NCBI GenBank assembly: GCA_960531495.1 | Contig: OY482851.1 | Coordinates: forward strand, 23,845,033 to 23,909,032 | Direction of reading: 5' to 3' | Source: Zeus faber | Taxonomy: Eukaryota > Chordata > Actinopteri > Zeiformes > Zeidae | DNA length: 64,000 nucleotides | Shown: positions 46,664 to 58,752 of the stretch, one piece after another | Position numbering within the stretch: the first letter of the stretch is position 1 | Layout: each line of letters begins with the position of its first letter | The notes under the pieces: model-generated | Database searches by the model: none | What the model was told of the DNA's origin: nothing | The model's input: only the letters and a program-made list of their open reading frames with translations | Position numbers and translations under genes: made by a program

Positions 46664-47405
46664 TATGATATTATGATCCAATCTATTATTATATGAATCA
46701 ATGATATGAATCTATGATATGGATCTTTGACATGGATCTATGATGTGAATCTATGATATTAATCTATGATGTGAATCTATGATATGAATCTATGATGTGG
46801 ATCTATGATGTGGATCTATGATGTGAATCTATGATATGAATCTATGATGTGGATCTATGATGTGAATCTATGATGTGAATCTATAATGTGAATCTATGAT
46901 GTGAATCTATTACATGGATCTATGATGTGAATCTATGATATGAATCTGTGACATGAATCTATGATGTGAATCTATGATGTGAATCTATAATGTGAATCTA
47001 TGATGTGAATCTATTACATGGATCTATGATGTGAATCTATGATATGAATCTGTGACATGAATCTATGATGTGAATCTATGACGTGAATCTATGACATGGA
47101 TCTATGATGTGAATCTATGATATGAATCAATGATGTGAATCTATGATATGAATCTATGATGTGGATCTATGATGTGAATCTATGATATGAATCTATGATC
47201 TGGATCTATGATGTGAATCTATGATGTAGATTTATAATGTGAATCTATGATATGAATCTATGATGTGAATCTGTGATGTGAATCTTTGATGTGAATCTGT
47301 GATGTGAATCTGTGATGTGAATCTGTGATGTGAATCTATTACATGGATCTATGATATGAATCTATGATATGAATCTATGATAATCTATTTTATGATATAT
47401 GATAT
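46664..47405. repeat. 13-bp minisatellite with 104-bp higher-order period
   Basis: About 57 variant copies of TCTATGATGTGAA. Two consecutive 104-bp segments (8 units each, anchored by the CTATAATGTG variants at 46881 and 46985) share the same order of variant units. Edges are degenerate. Confidence 0.97.
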
Positions 47406-47529
47406 GAGTTACTGTATTGCACATATATTCATTTGTTTAGTATGTTGCCCTTATTTTTCTCTTGAATATAATTTTTGATTAAATGGGATTTGCTGTTGTA
47501 ATAGTAACTGCCTACGTGGATGAACAAAA
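47406..47529. other. Unique AT-rich spacer
   Basis: Separates the minisatellite from the CTAT array. Confidence 0.6.
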
Positions 47530-47586
<57 letters not shown>

Positions 47587-47607
47587 GTCTATCTATCTAT
47601 CTATCTG

Positions 47608-47646
<39 letters not shown>

Positions 47647-47651
47647 GTCTG

Positions 47652-47710
<59 letters not shown>

Positions 47711-47711
47711 G

Positions 47712-47776
<65 letters not shown>
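47530..47776. repeat. (ATCT)n microsatellite with CTGT variants
   Basis: About 247 bp of ATCT units with about six CTGT (GACA-type) substitutions. It is the complement of the GATA/GACA arrays at 29-32 kb. Open frames over it are artefacts. Confidence 0.98.
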
Positions 47777-48718
47777 TCGCTCCACTAAGGTTATTTTACC
47801 CAACCATTACACATTGTCTTACCATTACCCTTAACACTGGGATAAATGTACAGTAGTTCAACCCTCTCATGCAATCATCAACAAAGTCATCTATAAAATA
47901 CTAAAAGGTTTCAGAAGGTTTTTGCAAATGCAAGTTCTTGCTGTATTTGAAAACTTTTCTTTTAACTTGGTATTTTTTCATTTTCCCTTCTGCAAACAGT
48001 CGATTCCTGCTTTTCAGCTGAATGTATCGATCTCATCTGGATACTACACCAGTGTAAGAATCAGTTTATGTGTAACTTTGTTTTCGGTCTGAAATTAAGC
48101 AAATAATTTTCGAAAAATAAGATTCATGATCCACATGATCCAGGTATAGTAGCCCACACTCACTTGAGCCATGGAGATTTGGACGGCTCCCCTTGGTCGT
48201 GCAGTTTGTTTTATGTGACGAATCAAGTGTTCCGTTGATCCAAATCAACTATGGCAGCTGCTACAAGGGGTTTTTAATTGAATGATTATTGTATTAAATA
48301 GTTGCATTCAATGGAGCATGCAATTATTTCCACTTTATGAACATCGACCCTGAGCAGGTCCTGGCAGCCAGCAGCATTTGGAAAGCTTCAAGTTTAGTGA
48401 ACCCTGTTGGTGTTTTGGGCCAATTCCTGCATGTACACACAGCACAAAGCTTTCTTCATTCAACCATGTGCAATCTTATGGAATGCATACAATATATTTG
48501 AGAGGAATATCAAAAGTGTTAACGGAGGGAAGACCTATTGAGATGTCTCGCTGTAGAGGTGCAAAACAAATAAAAGCATGACCAACCTTTAAAGGGTCTT
48601 ATAGACAGATACATAAAGAGGGGGCCCTTAAACGATGCCCTAAGGTGCACTAGAGGTTCAATAGGGGTGTAGGAGTTCACCAGTGCAAGATAGAGCGTTG
48701 CAGTGAAATTAAACACAA
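47777..48718. other. Unique sequence, nothing recognised
   Basis: Mixed AT-rich sequence without repeats or coding signals. Confidence 0.5.
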
Positions 48719-48740
48719 GCAGCAGCAGCAGCAGCAGCAG
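48719..48740. repeat. (GCA)7 trinucleotide repeat
   Basis: Short CAG/GCA run. No coding context, so not a polyglutamine tract. Confidence 0.95.
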
Positions 48741-49220
48741 ACTAAGCCTGATAGGAACTAAACCTAAAGTGGAGGTGAGATGTTAGAACAGTGTTTGATG
48801 TGGTTAGAAGCCTTTAAACAGCATTCTGGACCAGTTAGAAGTGATGGCCGTGACTTGAGTCTGGTGAGTTCTTGGGGGTCCCCCCACCAATGGGACTGGC
48901 ATTTAGCAGAATGACAGTTCCCTTATCCACGTGACTGTGAGCGAACACCACGATTTATGAAATCAGAGACAGTGTTAGCTTCAGCATTTGTCTTTCGTTA
49001 TCACAGATTATGGGATCATAGCATAAATGGAGGATCGTGAAATAAAGCGTCATCGACGGCTTTATCCCTCTGACAGCAGAAAGCTGGAGTGCCCAGATGA
49101 TCAAACATAATCAATAAGGTAGCTGTGTTTTGCGGTGACCTTGCTGTGTCGGCCATGATTAGCTTGACGCCCCGTCACAAAAAGCAGCTCAACACACTTG
49201 TATTAAAGCCGCATCGTGCA
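48741..49220. promoter_or_regulatory. Unique, partly CNE-like sequence
   Basis: 48990-49170 has CAGATTATGGGATCATAGC, GATGATCAAACATAATCAATAAGG and CCATGATTAGC, which resemble homeodomain/TCF-bound regulatory DNA. Confidence 0.28.
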
Positions 49221-50460
49221 AAACCGTGCCTGTACCAGTGCTGAAGGAGAACTACACCATATAATAGAAGTTTAAAACAAATCAAGTGCCCGTCTCCCAC
49301 GCAGGACCTCCTTCCTACTCCAACTCCCTGGATACGTCAAAGATCAGCGTTGAAAAAAACCCAAAGGGGACAAGGGAGGAAACCAGGCATTTAAAAAAAT
49401 ATATATCATAGCAATCTGGAAGGGAGGAGTTAAGATACATGGCTTTAAAATGAGAGAAATATCAACAATCCACCTAATGAGGTAGGTTTTCAGACATAGG
49501 TTTGCTATTTCAAACACCAGCATTTCTATCTCGTTGATTCTCTTGAAACGAAACTCATCGAAACGAATACATATCTCTCTTAGCTATTACACAAATGAAA
49601 ATCAATTGTTGTAACCAATCAGAAATTCATTAAAATGTGTTTTTTAGTTTTGTTTCTGATAAGGCAGTGGAAACGGGGCGTTGTTGGGGGGCGTTGCCAG
49701 TGGACGCAGCACACCCGGAAGGCTGTGGTGCTTATTGTGATCAGACCTTACATATTGCACTGCGGCCAAGGGACAGGGAGACTCGAAGGTGCCGGGCAGG
49801 GGCCGGGGGGCGTCCGTTCACAATATTCTCAGCATTCAAGTTGACAAACTTTGGAAACTTCAAAGTGTCTTGTGACTGAGAAAAGCCAAAGCTTTTACTG
49901 GTAACCTTTCAGGGATAGAGACAGGGGGATATTTCTACGTGAAGAAAGCGTGAAGTAGCGGTTCCTCTGAATATGTGCGGGTCACCGCTGAAAATCAACA
50001 ACTGAAGGAGAATTCTATTCAAGAATGTGATTGTATTTTTGTATATTAAAACTTAAACAATTTCTGAGCTTTAATATAGGGGTTTGCAAATGTTGTTGAT
50101 CAGCGCCAGTCAGGCTGCTGATACCTCAACGGCTGCTGAGTTTTTGAGCGCTCCAAAAAGGCAGTAAGCTCTGGACTCCCTGTTTCGGAGGAATTGTCGC
50201 CCACCCCGAGACCTGTCATTCTCTGCCCAATCCCCGTCCCGTGAACTTCTCCGCTTATACACCCCCGAACTGGTTTCATTTTGGTTTGCTCAAGCATGGA
50301 TGAGCATTCATCTCCCAAATGTCTGCAAGACCCTTTTTGAGCGTTTGCCGATGTTGGTGTCATTTCTATGGCCTCCTTTGTCTCTGTCACTAATTGTCCA
50401 ATGTTAATGTTAAAGAGCAGTCAGTGGACTGTATCTAATAATACACTGACCCCCTTAGAA
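49221..50460. other. Unique sequence, nothing recognised
   Basis: No repeats or domain-bearing frames. GC-rich at about 49670-49820. Confidence 0.5.
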
Positions 50461-50710
50461 AATGAGAAATGTATTTTCTTGCTTTTATGATAACTCTGGT
50501 TGTCATCGCTCTCCATTCTCTTTAACTGCAGGAGGGAAACTAAGAGTCCAGCGTCTCCCCAGCCACTCTAAAATCCATCACCACACATCTCTGTCAGAGC
50601 CGGAGAGACTGCGAGTCGCTCGCACCGAGTTGTCCCTGCTCACCCAAGCACCAGCGGACCCTCCGATGGAGAAATGCTTGGCTGCGGAGAAACCTGCACG
50701 AAATTAAATT
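50461..50710 (+). other. Exon-like segment, unsupported
   Basis: A pyrimidine tract leads to TTTAACTGCAG, an acceptor-like junction at 50531, followed by 58 open codons (to the stop at 50705-50707) rich in His, Ser and Arg. I recognise no protein family and see no partner exon; probably chance. Confidence 0.12.
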
Positions 50711-51439
50711 CTCCACTTGGCTGACTGGGGTGACTCGTCCTGGTCCGCCGGCCGGGTTCCTTCATTATTCCTGGGCCGATAACTGACTGAACGGGATGTC
50801 TTGTCTGTTTAATGCCAGCTCAGCTGCTTCATAGGAGGAACGGCTGTGTCACTCTGCGCTATAACACACTGTATTACCATCTCCACTCCATCTATTTGGC
50901 TCAGATTTTGCACGCCCGTCAACTGCACACAGCCCCTCCCTCCAAAGACACTTGCTATTCACAGCCTCTTGCCCCTCTTTGCTTTGGAGAAGCAATCCTG
51001 GAATAAACTGCCCCGATTTTTCATTGAAATGTCACTTGACTGATAGATTTCAGTCGGATTATTTGTGTAGGAAATAACAGCAACCAGAAATACTATATTT
51101 ACTTTTAGTCTATACTTGGGTTATAATTACAATACATTTCTCTCTATATGTTTCTTAACATTGTGAAAAAATTGGAAAATGCCCTCTGATCCCCAACACG
51201 TTCTAGTCGAGGGGTTGCTGGTGCCGGAGCAAACACTGAGCTTTGCTTTCCCTGTGTTTATGAGCATTGAGTTAAAGGTTTCTGCATGAGGGGACCGCAT
51301 GATTGAACGTTGTGATATGGAAACGCAGCCAGGCGGCCGTTGTCAAAGACATGGCTCGCACTTGACCCCACGAGCACTCAGCCTCCAGCACATCACCTCC
51401 CTTTTTTTAGGGTGCCCAGAAATGGCTCTCTCTCCCCAG
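50711..51439. other. Unique sequence, nothing recognised
   Basis: 50780-51020 is repeat-free but without distinctive motifs. Confidence 0.45.
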
Positions 51440-51620
51440 CCACTTTTTGTGTCATTCACGGAATGAAAATAAATATCTGTGCCTAATGCACTGACATGTG
51501 CCATGCTCATCATAATTCAAAGCCCTAATGCCGGCTTTAAGTGCACATGGTATAGCCTTTGGTGCCCATAAAGACTAATCAATGAAAAATGCTATTGTCT
51601 TATTGGCACGTGGTAGCTTA
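51440..51620. promoter_or_regulatory. CNE-like block
   Basis: AAAATAAATATCTGTGCC, CATAATTCAAAGCCCTAATG, GACTAATCAATGAAAAATGC and CTTATTGGCACG. Strong conserved-element texture. Confidence 0.35.
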
Positions 51621-51769
51621 ACATACAACGTCCGGTACAAATGCAGGCTCGAGGCTTTCGAGCAAAGTAAAAACCTCCCAAGTCCACGGTGAATAGTAAT
51701 GTGATCTGGAAAAAAAAAGAAAAGAAAAAAAGAGAAATCGCTCTTTGGAAGTCGTTAAACATCCAACGC

Positions 51770-52000
51770 CCACTCCCTCTGTGTAACCACAAAGCCAATA
51801 GCTTTGTGGGACAAAATGCTTTCCAATGTGACAATTGATTGGTTTTTGAGGTAGTTGTTGGTTGATTTCATAATTGGTATAATTTTTCACGAGTACATGA
51901 GTGTCATGCCATGATGGGCTCTGGAATCCTGGTCCTAATGCAATGGCCCTTAGTTCAACCTTAAGATCAATAATGTATTAAAACCAAGTGCTTATTGAAA
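51770..52000. promoter_or_regulatory. CNE-like block
   Basis: CAATTGATTGGTTTTTGAGG, TTTCATAATTGGTATAATTT and CCTAATGCAATGGCCC in unique sequence; just upstream is an A/G-rich patch at about 51708-51738. Confidence 0.33.
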
Positions 52001-52729
52001 TAATAGAAGGGTTTTGCCGGGGAACAAAGGCAGGGAAAGACGAATGCACTGAGAGAAGTCTTTGATTCTGCGCCACACCCTCTCTGTGAAGTGCATTGTT
52101 TTCTTGCTTTTATTCTCAGGAAAAAGGAAGAAGAAAGAAGGGCGAAAGTCTAAGTGAAGCAAGGTCCCAAAATTATTAGTGTTTTACGGTGTACTGTGCA
52201 GATAAAACTGAACAGCACTACATAGCTGTGAGAAAAGCGAAAATACAAGGAAACACGAGCAAAATCAATAAAAAAAAAAACGAGATAATTTGATAATTAT
52301 TATTCAAAATACCCATCGACGTATTGATTAGATAAAAGATCTCTGATAGCTCTTCACTCGCCGGTCATTTACTCGCCGTGCCTGAGCGTCGCGTCGCGTT
52401 CAGTGGTTGTCGGGTTTCCCGCTGCTGTCTTGTGCCGTTGGATCTTTCCTGTTTTGACAGTGTTTGAGAGAGGAACACGGTGAGGTGTCAGGTGAAGACT
52501 ACATGTGACAGATTTGGAGGGGGAAATCAAGAGAAGACAAACAGGCGGCTAAATTCCCGCGAAAACGTCTTGGCGGGCCGGACGGAAGGCGATAAGTGCT
52601 TTTGACGCCGACATGACAGGCGAGCAACAGGAAACCGTCCCACCGGAGGCCCGCCGAGTGGACACCGTTCCCCCACGACCGCTGAGCAGCTCTTACGGCT
52701 CATATGCAGCAAATTAACAGGAGGCGTGT
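52001..52729. other. Unique sequence, nothing recognised
   Basis: A-run at about 52268-52280; CpG-containing stretch at 52380-52440 and 52550-52700. No exon. Confidence 0.45.
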
Positions 52730-52753
52730 ACCCCCCCCCCTAAAACCCACCCC

Positions 52754-52838
<85 letters not shown>
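52730..52838. repeat. C-run and (AC)n microsatellite
   Basis: C10 at about 52731-52740, then pure AC from 52755 to 52838, with a GCAC/CCAACAC tail after it. Confidence 0.97.
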
Positions 52839-52844
<6 letters not shown>

Positions 52845-53024
52845 CAACACACCGCTCAACACACACTTCAACCGCCCTCTGCCTTTCTACTGTAGGTTCT
52901 TTGATGTTTCACCATTTCTCTGAGGCCGTCAGCTTTGGTTTTGATCAAGGCTTGATTTCCTGTGACGTACTTGATGCACATTATGAAAACAGCCTTCATC
53001 AAGAGATGGTGATGAGGGGCGGGG

Positions 53025-53026
<2 letters not shown>

Positions 53027-53055
<29 letters not shown>
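53027..53055. repeat. (GT)n microsatellite
   Basis: About 14 GT units. It is the complement of the AC array that ends 190 bp upstream, so the two could pair as a hairpin in single-stranded DNA or RNA. Confidence 0.96.
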
Positions 53056-53057
<2 letters not shown>

Positions 53058-53831
53058 GGTCTCAAAAACCTTAACCGTTGTGATGAGTAGAACAACTCCA
53101 TTACCTGTATTAGTCCTTCCACGTTGGCCATGAAAAGGTAAAGTCATTCTCACATGTGAGAGAAAATGTATAGCGGATGCCTCGAAAATCCTTGAAATTG
53201 GTGCTTTTTTGGTGAAATTCAAACAGAAGAGAAACAATTGGTCATAACAACCCACTCAACTGAAGAGCACACGGGTATAGGTGGTTAGACAGTCTATTGG
53301 TTAGACAGTCTATAAAGTTCAGAAAATGGTATTTCTAAGACAATAAGATGACATTTAACTATATTACCGTATTACAATGACCAAAATCTCAGACCATAAT
53401 GTAGTCTCATATCACGGCATCTATTATTCTATCGCTATAATGCCCATTCTGTTGCCTACATGTTGGTTGGTTGGTGTATTGCGGCAGCATTGGAACAATT
53501 CAAACACAGGTCAAACACTGTGAGACGCGCGCTCGGCTAATGCTTCCCGAACTTGCCCTTCTGTACTCGCCCGCGTATCATGCCTCGGCCTCCGTTGCTC
53601 AATCTCTGCTCGCAAAACGCCCGCGAGAACCGCCGCACTTTCTTTACGGTTTTGAGACGTGTGTGCGGAATTGAACGGCGGATCAAAATTGGGGATAAAA
53701 CATTTGAATTACAGAACACAACTGTGATGTCTGCCCTCCTGGACTGCCAGATCATGAATATATATTGCATTATGAAGATGTGATGACATTTAGAGGAATC
53801 ACATTTAACCCTCTTCTCTGTGCCGCCGTTT
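53056..53831. other. Unique sequence with a 16-bp local duplication
   Basis: GGTTAGACAGTCTAT occurs twice at 53283-53297 and 53299-53313. No coding signal. Confidence 0.5.
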
Positions 53832-53905
53832 TCCCCTCTCCCCCCCGCGCCCCGCCCCCCTCTCTCCCTCTCTCCCTCGCTCTCCCTCTCTCTCTCTCCC
53901 GGCTA
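53832..53905. repeat. C/CT-rich tract
   Basis: CCCCTCTCCCC then TCTCCCTCTCTCC repeats. Confidence 0.9.
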
Positions 53906-54054
53906 ATGCATTTTGCAGCGAGGGATGCATCTTAAAAGATTCAGGGAGGAAATGTCAGCCGAGGCAGACAAAGACAATGCCGCGACGCTGCCGGGGTCAT
54001 TTCACACCGGGTTTTCTACATTCCAGGGAGCACACGTAAGGGTGCTCTATCCTT

Positions 54055-54130
54055 CACTTTATTCCACCACCCCCAACCGCCCCCCACCCTCCACTATCTC
54101 CACCCTCTCTATTCTGTTCTCGATCCTTCC
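54055..54130. repeat. C-rich low-complexity tract
   Basis: CCACCCCC/CCTCCACT motifs; also GGC trinucleotides at about 54198-54222. Confidence 0.6.
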
Positions 54131-54234
54131 CCCTGCCTCTCTAAATATTTCTGCTGCTTTACCCTTGGCCGTGCGGCAGGCTCCTGGATCTGGCCTGGCG
54201 GCGGCGGTGGCGGTGGCGGCAACTTGGCGGTGAC

Positions 54235-54450
54235 TTGACCAGCCGGGCACCGCCCTGCACCTCATTACCGCATGCAAATGAAACGGGTACACATGTTTAA
54301 TATTTAGTGGCAGCAGAAATGTCAGGCTGGCACGGGACGGAATTAAACAGCACTGTCAGCGCAAGTGAACTCAAGGCTTTCTCAGCTATTTCACTTCATA
54401 TTGAGTTACTGTCACAATTTATTTCACGGCGGCGGGACGACTGGTGTGAA
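54235..54450. promoter_or_regulatory. CNE-like block with POU octamer
   Basis: CTCATTACCGCATGCAAATGAAAC (ATGCAAATGA at 54272-54281), TTTAATATTTAGTGG and GGAATTAAACAGC. Shares its 10-base octamer extension with sites at 55607, 55844 and 32577. Confidence 0.35.
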
Positions 54451-55004
54451 AATGTTCAGCGATGCCTTTAAGGACGGCGAGGGAATCAAGGAGGAAGTGT
54501 GAAGGGTATTGTTCCGGCAGTGCTTTGTGTTTCGCTCCTAGCAAGCGCGCTGACAAAGCTTTAATTTTTGTCTAACCGATGGTTTGGTATTGATCATATT
54601 CTATTTCCCAATCTTCTAAAGATTACATTATTTCGTTTCTGCTTTGGCTGGACTGAGTAGAGTAAATGTTTGGCAGGGGCAGCATGGGGTGTAACGACGT
54701 ACAGAGAGCAGAGCCACAGCTTTACAGGTGCAGCACATAATATATTGCACGCCGGCCAAGCAAGCCACGGAGGGCCCCCCGAAAAAAAGGAGGTTCTTGG
54801 CTTTAACGGATCCTGAAGATCCTATTAAGTCAGATGTGTTACAGCCAGATGGCTGTGTCTCCTGACGGCCAAAAAAAAGGAATGTTTCCTTAAGCTTAAA
54901 GTGTGACTCTAAAAATAGCCCACTTTCTTACTATGAATGCAAAAAAAAAAAAAAAAGGAAGAAGGGAGGAATTGGATTTTTCTTCTCTCTACAACAATGG
55001 CTAT
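54451..55004. other. Unique sequence with poly-A
   Basis: A-run at about 54941-54956. No gene recognised. Confidence 0.5.
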
Positions 55005-55240
55005 TATAAGACACAGGGCTAAGGCAAGTTAATGTTCATCCTAATCAGCATGGCAGATAACCCTGGGACCCACAGGGACCTAATTAAAGATACTGTACAT
55101 GGGAGGTTTATCTTCACGCCGCTGCTCCCGCTGCCGTCCCCAAGTGGCTTCGTCCTGCCGAGGAGACAGGTAGAAGATTGTGCTGCAACCTGCAAGCACC
55201 TTGCAAGTCTGTGTTTACTTTTTTCAGGAGCTAATTTTGT
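55005..55240. promoter_or_regulatory. CNE-like block
   Basis: Repeat-free sequence including GTTAATGTTCATCCTAATCAG and GGGACCTAATTAAAGATACTG, followed by a GC-balanced stretch. By texture only. Confidence 0.28.
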
Positions 55241-55310
55241 GTGTGTGCTTCTGTGTGTGTCTTCCCGCAACCTTTGATGGAAGACTGTCACAGCATGGGG
55301 GCCGATAGAG

Positions 55311-55311
55311 T

Positions 55312-55342
<31 letters not shown>

Positions 55343-55357
55343 GTAGGGGGGGGGGGG
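55311..55357. repeat. (GT)n microsatellite with G-run
   Basis: GT units to 55342, then GGTA and a G12 run (about 55346-55357). Confidence 0.96.
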
Positions 55358-55559
55358 CATGAAAGGGGCAAGGAAAGAAATAAAATAGTCATTACCGAAA
55401 GAAAACACGAGAAGTTTACTGCGTAAGGGCATGAAAAATAAGAAAAGTTTGCCGTGAACAGGCAGTCAATGAACTCCCACGGCTTTAGCGAAAGGAAAAA
55501 AAGAGAAAGAACGCTGTAAAAGCATTTCATTATTCCAAGGTGAGGGCTTTAAAACAGCA

Positions 55560-56060
55560 TTTTAAACGTTACCCTGCTGTTCAAGATCATGAAAACCTTT
55601 AATTTCATGCAAATGAACAGCATGAAGTGTGGGGCTTAATGTAAACGAATGCTTCTTTTGTGCTGCTGTAGGAGTCCAGGGCTTGCGAGAGGGAGGCCAA
55701 GAGAAAATTCCCAAGGATTCTTTAATTGCTATCTGAAATTATGTAAATCCCTCTGCTAGGCTGAGTGCAATTATCCAGCGCCTCTTGCTGCCAGCTTTAC
55801 TAATGTCTAACAAAATATCGGTGGCTGACATTTAGACGTTGTAATGCAAATGAGAATTAATTTTTCTTCCAAGACAAAGGGCAGTGGAAAGATCACACCG
55901 TTTTTTACAATAAAGGGTGAAAAGTGCGCTTTGCAAGATGACAAAAAATGTTGATCAAGGAATGAGGCGAGCATTGAAGCCCATTTTATATCAGCGTGGC
56001 ACCGTACCGAATACGATTATTTTCTTTATTCTGGGCTATTAATCTATTTCTCATCTGCGG
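55560..56060. promoter_or_regulatory. CNE-like block with two POU octamers
   Basis: ATGCAAATGA at 55607-55616 and 55844-55853, with CTTTAATTTC, GATTCTTTAATTGC, GTGCAATTATCC and GAGAATTAATTTTTC. Nearly 400 bp without low-complexity sequence. A POU/homeodomain enhancer is the favoured reading. Confidence 0.38.
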
Positions 56061-56577
56061 CCGCACAATGCAGCGCAGCGAACGAGCCGCAGACATTCTT
56101 TTTTTTTTGGGGGGGCGGGGGGTTTGGAATTAATTGAGGCGGCGAGCCTCGTTTTTAGTAATGATACGCCGAGCCTCCCCCCGCTACTCATAGTTGGAGC
56201 AGGTTGGCGGTGATGTTTGACCGTTTGGGCGCTGTTTCCCCATTCATCTCCCCAGGTACAGAGATGGATGTGGGCCAGACCACGCCGCCTGGCGAACCCC
56301 CTCCCCTCACATCCCAACACCTGTCCCGTTGTGCGTCGGCACCCCCAATTCTTACCAGGCCAAGAAGGAGCACCGGGTCTCTCCGAAAAACAACCCCCCA
56401 CCCCCACCTCCCAATCCACGGATCCCCTGGGAACCCAAAAGGAAGGAAACCGGGGGGTATGGGTGTTTGCTGGGAGATCCGCCGCCCCAAAACTGCATTC
56501 CTTAACCAGAAATCAAATTACAGCCTGCTGACGCGGGTGAAAACAGGGCATTAATATTTTAGCACAAATACTGCTGG

Positions 56578-56578
<1 letters not shown>
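56061..56578. other. Unique sequence, GC-rich
   Basis: T8G7 patch near 56100-56118. A frame at about 56204-56554 is open on both strands, which points to composition rather than coding. Confidence 0.45.
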
Positions 56579-56641
<63 letters not shown>

Positions 56642-56707
56642 TGTGTGTGTGTGTGTGCATACGTGTGTGCGTGCGTGTTTGTGTGAGTGTGCATGCATGT
56701 GCGTGTT
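56579..56707. repeat. (GT)n microsatellite
   Basis: Long GT run to about 56640, then GT variants with CT, CA and GCGT interruptions. Confidence 0.97.
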
Positions 56708-57894
56708 CCATCCACCGCACACTGAGGAAACATTTGAAAACAACACTGTGATACACCAACAAGTGCCTGTCGAAAGTAGCATATTCTTTAAAAAAAAAAC
56801 AAGACAAAAGGAACCGTGCTAATGATCTGTGCTGGTGGTATTACCGTGGGTTTTGAGCGGCAGCCAGGTGACTTCTTACCAAGCAGCAACTCGACTGAGA
56901 TGCATCGCTGCAGTCGAACGCTGAATATTACGCGCTAAACATGGCTGTGCTGCGGGTGATGGACTGGATGATGGCTGAAAAAAATGTTTGGCAATTCACT
57001 TGTACCGCTTTAATGAAACACTCGGGTGCGAACTGTCATAAAGATGTCAGTCAAAAAAAAAACAAGTATGCTCGGATTAGGTGTAATTTCGAACATTTCT
57101 AACCCCCCAAAATAACCTCGGCTCTGGGTCAGGGCGGATTTATTAATTTATTTATTTTGCATCGATCTCTTCTCCTGCGCTCACGTCAAGAGCCTATATG
57201 CGGCATGACATTCTGTCAATGCATCGCTATTTGGATCGTCTGATTTGCTTTCGGAGACGGGCAGCTATCGTCGGATTGGTAAACATGGGACAAATCCTAT
57301 CAGAGGTTCTGAAAAAACAGGGCATTGAGAAATTCACCGTGGCAGGCCCTCATTTTGTCTCATGAAAGTGCAGCTTGAACCTTTATCATGCATCCTAATG
57401 TTGGCATGGGTATCGCTCCTACTGCTAATGCACTCTGGGTAGCTATCTGCAATTGTATACCCCCCCGTATGCAGAGACACCGTGCACGTGATAACATCCC
57501 CCTTCCTTCTCCTCCACTCCACCCCACCTCAAGTCTTCTAACCTCCATCTTCCCTGCCCCTCCACCACCCGCGCATCCATCAGCGAGCTGTCATGGTAGA
57601 GGGGCTCGGATGCTCCTTGGTGATGCGGCCATCAAGGCCCTCCATCTAACACGAGCCGACACATCATAATAACAGTAAGAGGCCTTTCCTGTCCAGTGTC
57701 ATGCTTGGAGAGATTAGTTCCCCTCCACAAAACCCAGGTAATTTGCTTTCCCTGAAACACATTTGTAGTTGTAGATCGTATTCTTTCAGGTTAACTAGTT
57801 CACGGGAGGGGATGAGACACTTTGCAGCCCAGTGTTTGCTCCATAATGCCGTTACGCCACAAAGTCTTTTTGACTCTATCACAGTGAAACGCCT
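56708..57894. other. Unique sequence, partly CNE-like
   Basis: 57200-57450 (GTCAATGCATCGC, CTTTATCATGCATCCTAATG, CTGCTAATGCACTC) has regulatory texture. It contains a 26-codon frame at 57285-57365 with a good Kozak context, probably chance. Confidence 0.4.
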
Positions 57895-57911
57895 TATGTG
57901 TGCATATGTGT

Positions 57912-57980
<69 letters not shown>
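57895..57980. repeat. (GT)n microsatellite
   Basis: About 80 bp of GT with one CT interruption near the start. Confidence 0.97.
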
Positions 57981-57983
<3 letters not shown>

Positions 57984-58565
57984 ATATATGCACGCCATAC
58001 ATTGTGTTCGCGGTCGAAGGTTTGAGCGTTGTATCAGTGTCAATGCGTTTATGTGCGTGCATGTTAAAGCTGAATGCGATCGCCGATGCGTGCGGAGATT
58101 GCGGCCGTTCTCCAGGCCTTTCCAGGATGGAGCACAAAATCAGGACGCGGAGATCTACGCCTCGACACGTGTTGGCTGAGATTTCTTTGAGCAGATACTG
58201 TAGGTAAATAAAATACTCTTGTTTTTGTTGTCTTTTTGCTGCTGGAGATGCGTGCAATTTGTTATGATATGTGTGATGTGAGATCTTTCACTAAGCGGTC
58301 CTGACCATTTAAATCACAAACAGCGGTGGAGGTGACCACTGAGGGACAAATCAGTAAACCAGACTTGTTTCCCGGCGATCGTTATTTTCTCCTAAATTTT
58401 ACTGTACACATCCATGTCAGCGTCTGAATATGTCACCGATCTGACGGGACGTGAACGCATGTCCTGATCCTGGTTATCGATTAATTCTGCATATATATTT
58501 TTTTTCGTCTTAAATAAAAAAAAAAAAAAAAAAAAATCTGATTTTAGTTTATGAATGAATGAAAG
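57981..58565. other. Unique sequence with poly-A 58516-58536
   Basis: A21 run; no gene recognised. Confidence 0.5.
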
Positions 58566-58592
58566 TGTGTGTGTGTGTGTGTGTGTGTGTGA
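58566..58592. repeat. (GT)n microsatellite
   Basis: About 13 GT units. Confidence 0.95.
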
Positions 58593-58715
58593 TTGTGTGC
58601 ACAGAGGGTGCGGAACGTGCGTGAGAGGGAGTTAATTACTGTGTTTCAAACGTCTAAATTCATTCTTTATTAATCATGGATGAGAAACTTTGAATCCGCT
58701 GCACGTGTGAAAGGA

Positions 58716-58716
58716 C

Positions 58717-58752
<36 letters not shown>

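Noticed and set aside
56204..56554. Pro-rich open frame with an upstream CCCCAG acceptor-like site
   Set aside because: Equally open on the opposite strand and in a second frame; GC-rich composition is enough to explain it.
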